Below are positions 33,127 to 43,535 of a DNA stretch of 64,000 nt, in pieces. The stretch is from Gymnopus androsaceus JB14 (Eukaryota; Basidiomycota; Agaricomycetes; Agaricales; Omphalotaceae), in assembly GCA_009733575.1 (NCBI GenBank), contig ML769428.1, positions 124,001-188,000 of the forward strand, in the 5' to 3' direction. A program made the position numbers and the translations under genes. The number at the start of each line of letters is the position of its first letter. The first letter of the stretch is position 1. The notes beneath the pieces were generated by a model, which had not been told where the DNA came from, searched no databases, and was given only the letters and a program-made list of their open reading frames with translations.

Positions 33127-33362
33127 TGGGCCCTTATGGTCGATCCTCTTTGGGTTCCGGAGATGAGGCCGATGGGGAGTTCACAGAGGACGAATATTAA
33201 ATATAGCGGAGATGATGTTGATGATGTAAACGAGCGCAATAAGGACAGGATGCTATTGCTGAGCCCCTTCCTACCGCGCTTGAAGAAGTTGTGGTTCCAC
33301 CGGAGCCGTATTTTCCATCCACAGTCCATAGCATGCTACTCGTACTTCGTCTACTTCTGCAG

Positions 33363-33601
33363 GAATAAAGTGCAATCCTCGACACAGGAAGAGTAAAAAG
33401 CATCATAAACCTCTTCCCCTAAACACCTCCCGACCAGTGTTTCACCGAGATAGGTATACTATTACATTGATCCAAGTAGATCCAGAAGGCAAGCCGTCTT
33501 CCTCCGGTAGGAAGAACATAAAGTACATCATTGCTAGTGATCTACGTGAAGAGAGTTGCTATGCGGTACAACGGGAGATTAGGACTGTTCTAGTGCACTG
33601 A
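33363..33601 (+). other. Orphan open exon, possible 3' exon of family copy 2
   Basis: After an AG acceptor (TTCTGCAG) an open frame of about 79 codons without a start reads KSKKHHKPLPLNTSRPVFH, TITLIQVDPEGKPSSSG and KYIIASDLREESCYAVQREI, ending TVLVH at 33601. It has ordinary protein-like composition and no ATG, so it is likely a terminal exon or relic. I do not recognise it. Confidence 0.35.
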
Positions 33602-34806
33602 GTCTTTTCCTTCCTATCCCTAATTGGTTCGGATTCTATCTCCGTTCTTCGCCTTGGCCCTAACGATTTCAATGTAGTTCACTGTAGTGTGAATAGGGAA
33701 AATCTATGGTTTTCGTTTCGCAGTGCCGTCCGTAATGATTCAGGTCAATTCAATCCCGCTAGCCCTCTCAGATTTACACACTTTTAAGTGCCTTTACACA
33801 CACACACTCCACACTCTCTAGCCTACTTAGCCAACTGGGTTGCGCGTTCTGACAAACAAACTTAAATGCGTTGAAGAACCTCCCGGAAGACTTGTATACC
33901 TATTATGTCAGATCTGTAACTTGTAGACATCCAACTCGAGAAGCATCAGTGTTTCCATCGCTGAAGATCAGGTCGCTTTGCTGCGCGAGGAGTGCTGCGA
34001 TTCTAATTCTACTCTAAAGCTGTGCTTGGTATCAAACAAGCTACAACACTAGCTTGAATATTTATTATCGATTAACGATGAGCTCGACGGATGTAAGGGA
34101 TTGAACGGCCAAACTTAAGACACCTAATTGACTCTCCCTTGCCAGAAACCGCTGGGCCGATGATCTGGCAGAAGGGGAATCTGAGAGCTCGAGCTCATGG
34201 TAGACCCTGCTCGACTCTTTCGAGCTCGATCTTCGTCAGGAGTTGCCATATAAATCTGAAATGCATTATACTGATAAGCTCCTGTCAATGAAATCGCAAC
34301 TGACCTTGGCTTCCATTCTTCATAGGTGCTGTAAACACCAGACCTATCCCGCTGCTGTATCATTCTTTAGCCTTATTCAATCATCAAGCCAAGCACCTTG
34401 AACCAGTATGATTATGACCTTTCCAGACATGCTCAATTCAAGTCGCAAGTGGTCAAAGTTTCACTGAAAGATGTCGGGAAGACTAGTAGCAAATCTGGAT
34501 GAGGTGGGCGCTGCACCGAATAAAAAGCATGTATCCTTCACTAGACACTGCTCGGGGTTTCATCTATGAACCGGCCGTGTAATACTAATACACGTATTCA
34601 CTCCCTGGAAACCGGCGTTCGGTGCGCCGTGTTGTACAATAAGTATCAAGCCTCAAGGAGCGTGGAGTATCAAGGTTGGCAGATGGATATGAACTGCTGT
34701 AACAATCTGCCACCGATTAATATAAGTATTGCGCATCTGAATGTAAATAAGTAAGCTCAGTGATTCTTTCTTCCTATCAAAAGTTGAAGGCTACAACCAC
34801 AATCCT
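33602..34806. other. Intergenic, no gene recognised
   Basis: Short unsupported frames only; includes a small ACACAC tract near 33797. Confidence 0.45.
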
Positions 34807-36729
34807 ATGGCACTACCTTCTTTCAACGACACTCTCGGCGCACTCTACATAGGCTCTACTTTCGCGACAGCGTCAGAATAATACTACCCTCATATTCTCA
34901 GTTTTTTGACGTCTCGCATAGGTTATATGGCGTTACATGTGCACAAACATTCTGGTACTTCACCTCGCCACGTTCAAGAGTCGATAATTGGGCAATGCCA
35001 GGCTTAGTCTTGGTCGTATTGTAAGAATTTACCCTTTCTTACTTTACTGTAATATCATTGAACCAGTGTTACTAGTGTGCGTTGCTGCTTATGCATAAAT
35101 TTTTGACGCATTTGGGGCTTATTGCGATGACTATAGGCACTGGATACAGTGTATCAATGCTTCTATTCGGCTGGGATGTATAGGTTTCTCGTCACTGATT
35201 TTGTCAACCCCGCAGCTCTTAGTGCTGGAGGTCCAACCAGTGGCTCAAAGTAAGCCTTCGGAGTGTCCATTCAGTCGAGGCACACTACACAGCTAAATTT
35301 ACCAAGGTTCCTTACTGAGGTTAGCTATTTGCGTGCGCAATCAATGGCACAAATCACTTGAACTCTGATGTCACTAGGATGCAGGTGTCGTTGGTGTATG
35401 TGAACCAATGTTTGAACCGACTGTGAACACATGATTTATCAGTCTTCATTTCCAGGTAGTTCTTATTCTTCTGATCCAATTGTTTGTGGTTCACATTTCC
35501 TACATATTTCCTTGTACTTACTACTGATATTAATCAAATTCAGGTTCTTTTGTCGGCGCCTGTGGATCATTAGTGCTACAGCATATAGACAACCCGTTCG
35601 AATTGCACTGGTTGCTCTTACTGTAAGTATACTTTTGGTTTTTCTTGCATTTTTATCTGCTGATATTCAAGCTTAGGTTGCACTGTCTCTTCTCAACTGT
35701 GGCAAGTATCCGATTTGTTTGTTGGTGGACATACCTAGTACTTATATTCCAGTTCTACCAGGTGCATGGATTGGTGGGTTACTGTGTTTATGCTCTGGCA
35801 CAATTTATCAATGGCAGCATGTACAGCGGTCTCGGTGTTGGGCTATACTCAGCACCGTATTGGCAATATGGAAAATCCCCCAAGCTATACGGTACGTGAG
35901 GTACTTCTTGCCTTCAAACTGTAGTATTCACATTTGGATAACAAGGCGGCATGGAATATTTCAAATGCAAGCGGGATAGCTTTTGATACTATTCTTACTA
36001 TAGCTCTCAGTAAGTACTTTGGAGGCGATCGAATCCAGAATGACAAGAAATGTATAGCTTCAAGCTTGTATCGTGCTCGTTCAGGAATCAGAAAGTGAGT
36101 CCTTGAAGTTACATCTCTCCATTTTATTTATCATGGCTTTTTTCGTTGAAGGACCAATCATGTTATCAATTTAATCATTATCGCAACTGTACAAACAAAT
36201 CTGATCACAACGTCAGTGATTTTCAGGGTTCAGATTAACCTTCTACTCACACCTTGCACAGGTTCTTCTCCATTGCCCAGCTGGTTACTGTGGGATTTTT
36301 TCCGTGACCAAAAGCTGAACACAATAATGATCTCTTGTCCTAGTTTTTGGTTTTGCCACATGCAACAGTGTATGCTGGACTATCGGCGATTCTCCCTAAA
36401 TCTTATATCAATTCCTTCCTTGCCACGTTAGTAATCCGGCTCTTTCATACCTAAAATACTCACTTTGTGTTTTTAATCAGTTTGAACTCTCGTGATTATC
36501 TCCAGACAAAGCTGGAGGACAATACCACTGTCAACTTGATGACACTGGAATCAATGACACACCGGAGGTTTGGAAGCAGTCAAGACCCTGATTCAGTAAG
36601 TGGGTCTCCATTTTGTGTGCTCCTTTATTAACAGTGAATCAGATTGTCACCGATCTCCCAAGTACAATGAACTTGAGGGATGGTATTAAGGTGCAGATTG
36701 AGAAGTCTTCTGATGCCTTGACCATCTGA
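34807..36729 (+). CDS. Multi-helix membrane protein of the DUF6534 type
   Basis: These are agaricomycete-expanded, probably seven-helix membrane proteins of unknown function, sometimes compared to receptors. From the ATG at 34807, LPSFNDTLGALYIGSTFATA joins over an intron to LYGVTCAQTFWYFTSPRSR. Later exons give ALDTVYQCFYSAGMYRFLVT, VVLILLIQLFFCRRLWIISA, NASGIAFDTILTIAL, NHVINLIIIATVQTNLIT and VYAGLSAILPKSYINSFLAT followed by LNSRDYLQ, which is the family's C-terminal signature. The tail is cytoplasm-like (LMTLESMTHRRFGSSQD, stop at 36727-36729). About nine introns. Two middle exons (around 35220-35400 and 35640-35880) are only tentatively placed. No in-frame break was needed in the recognisable parts, so it is probably intact. 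Confidence 0.75.
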
Positions 36730-38144
36730 ATGCTTGAGGGCCAAAAAATTCTCCAACATAGCTCAAATCAATACTGTATAATTTCGATCGACAGTTCACT
36801 CATGCTTTATGGGCATATCTGGACTGAACCGAAATCGAGGTTCCGTCATGTACTTATCATATCAGCCTCTGAACTGATATAAATTTCATCATTTTTAAAC
36901 TTTGGTCTTTTTTTGAGCGTTTTCTGCATTACAGCCCATTACATGCGACAGTGAACTGTGGCGGATTGTTGGTGGATTGCTACTTGAAAGTTATTGGTAC
37001 TTATTGGCACTCAGAAATGGAGCTAAACCAGTGAACTGAACTAACTCTTTGATTCATCATGTATCATCCTGGATGAACTGTCGATCGAAATTGTACAGTA
37101 CCTATATGATACATTTCACGCTGCTAATCACCGAGCGTCGAATAACTCTCAACAACGTAGGAGCAGCGCATCGAGAAACTCACCTCAACGATGAACATGA
37201 TGCTGATGCCGAATCATTAGAGCTGTTTCGAAAAACGGAGGCCACCTCAAGAAAAAACAATCGACGCAGCTAATCATTCAGTTGCTCCTCATTTCAATTC
37301 ATTGACCTACGAGGCCCACCAGAACTGATTTGCTCTTGTCACCTCAGGATTTTTGGAGGGGGCGTCCGTTTTTCGAAACAGCTATAAACGAGTATTAACT
37401 CTGTAGCAGCAGGTTTTGAGTCGGACTTGAATACATGTTCTTTCTGAATGCTACATCGTTTGACCCTCTTCGATTTGTCGTTTCCCATGGGAAACAGTGC
37501 AGCTGAGGTGACATCTAAGCATTTCATAGTTGTACTGAATACCAACATACTTTATATTCAGCCACTGTTTCAGCCACAAAGACGAGTCTCGATACCACCC
37601 CGGGACATCCTTTCCTTATCCATCATTTCTTTCAGTACAGATTGCATCAACGAAAACTGGAAATTCGCCAGAGAGCTTCAGAGCTCTCACAGCTGTCAAT
37701 AAGTTCCCCTCTGGAGCTCTCTGGAATCATGAATGGGTATCCTTGCTCCAGAGAGGCTCCAAATATATTGGTTTGCTCTGGCGAATATCCAGGTTTTGTT
37801 GATGTGAGTCACTCATGTCTAATATGACAAGCAGTGTGCCTTTGATGGCTCTTCCTCTGGGTGTCAATCCCTTTTCAATCAATGTATGTGAGCAAGTGTG
37901 TCATGTTTTCAAGACTTTATACGGATGTCATCAGTCAATTATTCGGCTGTGTTCTATCCTCTTCGTCGCCGTGAATACCTAGGATCATGCTATGTTAAGA
38001 TGTGTACTAAAAATCTCAAAAGTCTTCCTCATTTTGAGTCGTATCATCAGTGCCGAGTATCTGGGAATAACTATGATGAAGCAGCAATATAAATTAAGCC
38101 CGTCCTACGCAGAAGTCACTGTACCACCCACCATACCACTCAGT
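36730..38144. other. Intergenic between two membrane-protein genes
   Basis: No gene recognised; contains the inverted-repeat element at 37645-37804. The open frame leading into the next gene may begin a little before 38145. Confidence 0.45.
37645..37804. mobile_element. 160-bp MITE-like element, copy 1 of a new family
   Basis: CATCAACGAAAACTGGAAATTCGCCAGAG at the left end matches, with few changes, the reverse complement of the right end (CTCTGGCGAATATCCAGG then TTTTGTTGATG). It shares the terminal CATCARCRAAAMCTGG with the element at 39763-39920. A TG dinucleotide flanks both sides, possibly a 2-bp target duplication. Confidence 0.6.
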
Positions 38145-39497
38145 ATGATATCTACCATGACATCAGAAGAGTCACAACAACTTGCATTTGTTGGCACTGT
38201 ATTGATTCAAAATATTTCTGACCTGATATTTATAAGTGCACTCTTCGGTAAGCAATGAATATGAATGTGGTGGAGAGGGACACTTATTTGAGAGGCTGAT
38301 AGGGGTTTACATACTGGCCTTCACCATGAGCATGCATATCATCTTGTATGATTATTGTCACGCTCCATATTCTGTTATACTAACATCTCCATATCCAAAA
38401 CCATACTGTAGGGGAAAGGAAAATGATGGATGGGCACACAAAGTCTTGATTGTACTCCTTCTGGCAGGGTTCGCGATGTCAGCTCTTTTCACTTACACAA
38501 ATGCTGCAGGCAACTTGATCTTGGTCAAGTTTGCCCTGGTAAAGTCACTTCCAGGAGGTCTCCTGGCACAGGAAATGACTTCTAACTTGAAAACCATGTT
38601 AATTGGCATTTTGAATGAGTGTTCTGAGAATTTCACTGTGAATTCTGCATAAATACTTCATTTTGGCATGAAAACTGATATTTTATCCAACATACAGTTC
38701 TTAGTTGCTGATACAGCCATTGTTTGGAGAGCTTGGGCGCTGTGGGCAGAGAGTGGGCTAGTCAAATGGACACTGTTGATTATCCTGCTGGCAGACATTG
38801 GTGATCTTGTTTTCCTTATTTCCCTGACATAGATACTGATATTGGAGACTATTTAGGTGTAAACATTGCTGATGCCATTGTTGCTGCTAAAATTACAAAC
38901 AACTTTGAAAGTGTAACATTGGATTGGGTCACTGCTACAATCAATTTGACAGTAAATATTGTGGCAACACTCCTAATAGCTTATCGAGCATGGTGGGCAT
39001 TGGGCACCTCATTCACTTCCAAGATACTTATCACATCTGGTTATTTTAGGACATACTATCAATCAACCCATGCACTATCACGCAACAAGACAACACAAGT
39101 GGAAGCAATCCTTCTACTTATGATTGAGTCTGGCGCAATTTTTGGTATAGTTCAGGTCTGTGATTTTCTTAAATGTCAGGAAATACCCAAATTTATCACT
39201 TATTGTATGAAAAGGTAGCCAATGTTATCTTTAATGCACTGGACATTCATGCAGCTCAATTCTCGCCTGTTACTAAAGCCACTACTTTTCTTGATGCAAT
39301 GTATTTATACAGTGCTGTAAGTCTGACTTTATGATCATATCAAGCTTCAATATTTGATATTGATTATTCAATCTGTTTGCCTTGACCTATAGGCTCTGAA
39401 TCCAGTTGCTCTTCTCATTCTGATTCAGACAGGAAACACCTATGAGAACAGTTTCCATTTGGAAGATGCTGCCTCCCCGGAAATTAATCAGTCCTAA
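38145..39497 (+). CDS. Agaricomycete seven-helix membrane protein, function unknown
   Basis: From the ATG at 38145 (a second Met lies four codons on): ESQQLAFVGTVLIQNISDLI then, over an intron at about 38248-38306, GVYILAFTMSMHIIL. Next KVLIVLLLAGFAMSALFTYT, then over a further intron FLVADTAIVWRAWALWAESG and VKWTLLIILLADI. These are followed by INLTVNIVATLLIAYRAWWA, TTQVEAILLLMIESGAIFGI and ALNPVALLILIQTGNTYENS, stop 39495-39497. The ADTAIVWRAW and ATLLIAYRAWW signatures and the VESGAI-type helix are typical of a large family of receptor-like membrane proteins in mushroom fungi with no assigned function. Five or so short introns. Intact as far as can be read; the segment between 38810 and 38890 is the least certain. 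Confidence 0.72.
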
Positions 39498-39762
39498 ATG
39501 TCAGATAAGAAATCAAGATGGTGAGGCCATGGAGTTCACACTTTGCTTTTGACTTCCCTTAATTTTATTTTGATTTCAATTTGATCTTTTTAATATAAAA
39601 AATTGCTTCTTTGATACTTGTTATTCTTTAGCCATATTTGATTTATTACTCTGCTCTTACTGGAGTAAAGAAAACTGATAGAGGGGGGACATTCTTGGAA
39701 TAATTTCCATTTTGGTATAGAACTCATATCTGCAATGATGTACCTGCCAACATGCCAGGATT

Positions 39763-39920
39763 CATCAGCAAAACCTGGGTGAACTGTGGATTGCTGTGGA
39801 TTGCTGTGGGTTGCTGTACAGCACTGTACAGAAGCCCAATACAATCCACAGAAGCCACAGTGCTGTCCAGTTCTGGACAGAGGGGGACCTTGCTGTGGGA
39901 TCACCCAGGTTTTGCTGATG
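39763..39920. mobile_element. 158-bp MITE-like element, copy 2
   Basis: CATCAGCAAAACCTGGGTGA at the left end is the exact reverse complement of the right end (TCACCCAGGTTTTGCTGATG, 39901-39920). A TT dinucleotide flanks both sides. The interior has a GGATTGCTGT triplication and a GCTGTACAGCACTGTACAG palindrome. Related by its termini to the element at 37645. Confidence 0.7.
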
Positions 39921-40481
39921 TTTTGATCCTTAAGAATCCTCAAAACTGTAGGGCCTAGGCAGGAGCTGCTCAGCAAGTTGAGACTTTGACCATGGCCTCA
40001 TATCTATACATACTGGAATCTGTTGTACAATTGAAGGCATCATAATATTGGCATTCTTCCATCATCCTGGAGTGTGCATCAAAGAATTTTTTCTCCATTT
40101 TGTATTGATTTTACTATCACCACTAGAGCTTAGTTTCTAATGAGCAACAGAAAAATATTGTTTTTGTTCCAAGGATTCTTTTGGACTAAGGATCACTTCA
40201 GGCAACCACTATATATGACCTAGTTAGGATAGAAAAATGATGCACTGAAACTATTCTAAGAGGTTCCTTTTTGGACATCCTGCCCACCCACTATTTTGAG
40301 TCAGGCATTGGTCAGGCAACAGCCCACCTCTATGTTAATTGTTGGAAGTAGAGGTTTTGGCCAGCTCAAAGGGTACGTCGGGATTGATTTTGGGAATTTT
40401 CCATACACTTATTAGACTCCATGAAGAATTCTTCTGCGCTCAAACTCACGCTACCTCACATAAAAATGCTCCGTCCTTGTC

Positions 40482-40694
40482 ATGAGCGCTCGCCGTCGAT
40501 TTAAACGTCCCCCGTGGAAGTCTGCTGCTGAGGATGATATCAATCGTGTGGCAGCCAAGGTAGATGAGGATGTGAAGGTGATGCGGGATGATGCGCAGAG
40601 CAGTGAGGCCAGTGGGCCAGTGCACAAAGATCCTGGCGCGGAAGCAGTACTAGAGAGGGGGGCTCGTCAAGAAGAGGATCGAATCGTGGCATGA
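40482..40694 (+). CDS. Short charged open frame, possible small gene
   Basis: MSARRRFKRPPWKSAAEDDI opens a 70-codon hydrophilic frame ending at a TGA (40692-40694). The same frame stays open for 17 further codons (GDEEGDDEAAGVNVAE) to a TGA at about 40747. Composition is basic then acidic. No similarity recognised. It could be a small nuclear protein, a decayed gene or chance; the rest of 39921-40841 shows nothing else. Confidence 0.3.
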   Translation: MSARRRFKRPPWKSAAEDDINRVAAKVDEDVKVMRDDAQSSEASGPVHKDPGAEAVLERGARQEEDRIVA

Positions 40695-40841
40695 CAGGGC
40701 GACGAGGAAGGAGATGATGAGGCAGCCGGAGTCAATGTTGCTGAGTGAAGGATGGTATAGAAATTGAATATAAAGAAGGACTTTATTGAATATATGACTA
40801 TCTATTTTTTTTAAGTCAATGTGGTCGTTTTCGCTTACCTC

Positions 40842-41760
40842 TACAAAAAAAACTTTGATGGCGGTCTCGACCAACGAGTAGTTAGGCGCTCATTGCGTAT
40901 CACTTCCATTCCGCATGTAAGTTTCGTGTCTGCTTTCTTTAAAAACTATCCTAGGTTCTAGACTACACTGAACTATGCTGCAGTATATGCGAGCTTGAAC
41001 ATATCCATGCTCAAAGAGCTTTGATCCGTGCTGGCAGGATCGTCTAAATTGAAAAAAGCAACGCTCAGCTCCCATTGGTCAGCGCTTGAGCTGTCGGCCT
41101 ATTGGGAAAAGCACTGGATATAGCTTTAATTAACCTGTCTAGGCCTGAGCCTTGTTGCTTCCCTCCCCTGAACAAACAGTTTTCTCAACTTTTATTAGCC
41201 TGCTGCACAACGGCGCTATGGCGGAAGCAGTAGCCATTGGCGCCCTCAGCGTGGCAGCATCTGTCGCTTCTAACTGGATGGAACCAACGACCTTCCCGGC
41301 TCGACATGAAGAAAGCCACCGAAAAGAGATGGATCGGCTTCAAAAGAATACTGACCACTGGTACAAGGGAATCTCGGACCAAGAGGTCAACTCGGATGAA
41401 GAGTTGGAATTCCAAAAGCTACAGAGAGAGTAAGTATTCGTGTTAAGGAGAACACTGTCTACTGACCGTTTTGTTGGAGCAGAGCACGAAAGAAAGGAAA
41501 AGAGTACAGAGACAGTATTCAGGACTACAAAGATACCTCTGTTCTTAATCCCATGAAGAAAATCAAGAAACGTCGTGAAGTGCGAAAGAGAAAGAAAGAG
41601 GCTTCTCGATCAGTACATAGCCTTGAAGATATCGTCCAGGTGCGTTGTGTGAATAATTCTACATGTATGATTATCCAAATCTCCATCATGATGTAGGAAG
41701 TCTCAGACAGGTCACAGTCAGGCTCGAGAGCATCCTCGAGGGCAGCATCCTCAAGTTCCC
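40842..41760 (+). repeat. Segmental duplication, partner of 31642-32480
   Basis: Starts with AAAAACTTTGATGGCGGTCTC, a relative of the RPS0-side sequence at 31642, and continues through the first two exons of family copy 3. See the partner entry. Confidence 0.7.
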
Positions 41761-42580
41761 TCGATTCCGAGTCGATTATAGCTTCGTCTGGCTCTCCGCC
41801 TGAGGGGGGCCTGCATAATGAAGGCGTCGAGGAATGGTGCCAAGATATATCAACTGATTCTCTTGACGATGAAGAGAAAAATGAGAGGATTGTGAGAGCA
41901 GTGTCGGAATGGAAAGCGGGACGGATGGGGTCAGGAATGAAGGAAATAATATTTACTATGAGGTTTCTGACGAGGAAGAGGACAAGTTTAGCATTGTTGA
42001 CTTGTCACTAGAGGATGCTGTTCCATCGGTGGCAGCGGGACAAGCAGGAAAAATGGCTAAGGAAATGACAGCCTCAAATATTCAACCTCCTTCCGTGCCA
42101 ACTCCATGGGGTCCTTACAATGCACCTCCGATGACGACTCCTTACAATTTACCTCCGACAACGAATCCTTACAATGTACCTCCGACAATGAATCCTTACA
42201 ATGTACCTCCGACAACGAATCCTTACAATGTACCTCCGACAACGAATCCTTACAATGTACCTCCGACAACGAATCCTTACAATGTACCTACTCCGAAGGC
42301 GGGTCCTTATAATGTACCTACTCCGAGGGCAGGTCCTTACAACGTACCTACTCCGAGGGGTCCTTACAATTTACCTACTCCAAGAGGTCCCAATGATGGG
42401 CCAACTTCGGTAAATCCTTTGGGTATGTCTTGGGGTGTACCAAATTTGACGGGTCCTTACGGTGGACCTTCGATAGGTCCTTGGGGTGTACCACCTTGGA
42501 CTGTACCAACTTCGATGGATCCTTACGGTGGACCAACTTCGATAGGTCCTTATGGTCAAACTTCGATGGGTACCGGTTAG
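41218..42580 (+). CDS. Unrecognised family, copy 3: charged N-terminal module plus PYNVP repeats
   Basis: Best preserved copy. Exon 1 41218-41429: VAIGALSVAASVASNW, ARHEESHRKEMDRLQKNTDH, SDEELEFQKLQRE. Exon 2 41483-41639: ARKKGKEYRDSIQDYKDTSV, the basic REVRKRKKEASR and VHSLEDIVQ. Exon 3 starts at 41697 with a Ser-rich RASSRAASSSSLDSE stretch. The frame then must shift; a 65-nt intron at 41837-41901 (GTGCCA...GCAG) would do so and join to VGMESGTDGVRNEGNN, VSDEEEDKFSIVDLSLEDAV and the repeat region. The tail has six PPTTNPYNV-type nonapeptides, then PTPRAGPYNV units, then Gly/Pro-rich GGPTSIGPYG repeats ending GTG. No signal peptide, no dibasic cleavage sites between repeats. Function unknown. 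Without the inferred intron the gene would stop at about 42009. Confidence 0.6.
42125..42286 (+). repeat. 27-bp coding minisatellite, six units
   Basis: CCTCCGACAACGAATCCTTA plus CAATGTA repeats six times head to tail with only a few substitutions (first unit most diverged), each unit coding PPTTNPYNV. Less regular 27-30-bp units continue to about 42390. The near identity of units 2-6 implies recent expansion. Confidence 0.85.
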
Positions 42581-42643
42581 TGATTGATAATAGCACAGAG
42601 TATGCTGTCTTAATTAAAATGACTAGTCCTTAAACCGAACGAA

Positions 42644-43343
42644 ATGGCTCACGTGGACAAGTTTGCTGCTGGGACACACTGTATGTTTTACACCAGCTGC
42701 GACGTCGCTGTTCTCACATCTCTCTTGTTTACCAGATGGTCCTGTTCTTGAACCTTTCCTCACCCATGTCCTTTGGGTGGTGCCCAAACTCAACCCTCTC
42801 ATCATGTCCGTGCATTTTGAGGCTGGTGAGCCGCAACATGAATATCTGAGATGGAACATGCTCTGGGCTCCAGACACTGTGCATCGATCTTCCGACCCTC
42901 CGCAAACTTCTTGGTTGGTTGGACGTTACAGTCCAGCGACATTTCCTCGTATCGCCTCCATGCGACTCCTTTCCAGCATCCTTCATCCCTTTACTATTGA
43001 AATCTTTGCTCAGGACCCTGACATCGGCGTCACTTGCGAAGACCTTATAGATGGTATATTCCGTTTTATGCGGAAACATTCTAGTAAGGCCGATTTCCAT
43101 AACCTTTCTACTTCTAGAAAGAGAATAGTTTTAAAGTCATACAAATACAACCGCAGTCTGGTCCGCAGACAACTTGGAGAAGCTCTTGGAGAAGGTTTGC
43201 AACGGATGGATTTCCTGGGTGAGGAAACCATGTTCGGTGGGATCAGAGAAGATCCAATTGCTGTCATGAGGTTATGTGGACAGGTCTTGCCATGTACATG
43301 GATTCTGGACTGTATGACAGAATATGCGGCGGAGGAGCATTGA
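42644..43343 (+). CDS. DUF6699-type protein
   Basis: A domain of unknown function common in agaricomycetes. ATG at 42644 gives MAHVDKFAAGTHY; an intron (GTATGT at 42681 to about 42734) leads to GPVLEPFLTHVLWVVPKLNP, LRWNMLWAPDTVHRSSDPPQ, ATFPRIASMRLLSSILHPFT and DPDIGVTCEDLIDGIFRFM. It ends with YNRSLVRRQLGEALGEGLQR, MDFLGEETMFGGI and a C-terminal PCTWILDCMTEYAAEEH. The LG..TMFGG signature is the family's hallmark. Intact two-exon gene, only 63 bp downstream of the repeat protein of copy 3; read-through or a shared transcript is conceivable. Confidence 0.75.
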
Positions 43344-43535
43344 GGTTAGAATCAGAGCGAGCGTTACAGCAATAGTAGAGAGGGGCGAGCTAAGTACTCG
43401 CTCAGTAAAATGTAAAGATTAACAAGAAGTTACAATGAATTTGTTTTTTTTAAAAAAGACTTCGAGTGCAGGAAAGAGCAGAGCTGATGGAGCTTGAAGA
43501 TATAAATAAATATCGTAGCCTTGAAAGATCCCAAA

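Noticed and set aside
41640..41696. Conserved intron 2 of the three-copy family as a structural RNA
   Set aside because: Similarity among copies is explained by recent duplication; no stable hairpin is conserved between them.
42057..42269. Minus-strand frame with SEVHCKDSL repeats
   Set aside because: Antisense shadow of the PYNVP-coding minisatellite.
41909..42580. PPTTNPYNV repeats as a ribosomal-peptide (dikaritin-like) precursor
   Set aside because: No signal peptide and no dibasic (KR) cleavage sites between repeats, and no DUF3328-type or other maturation enzymes nearby.
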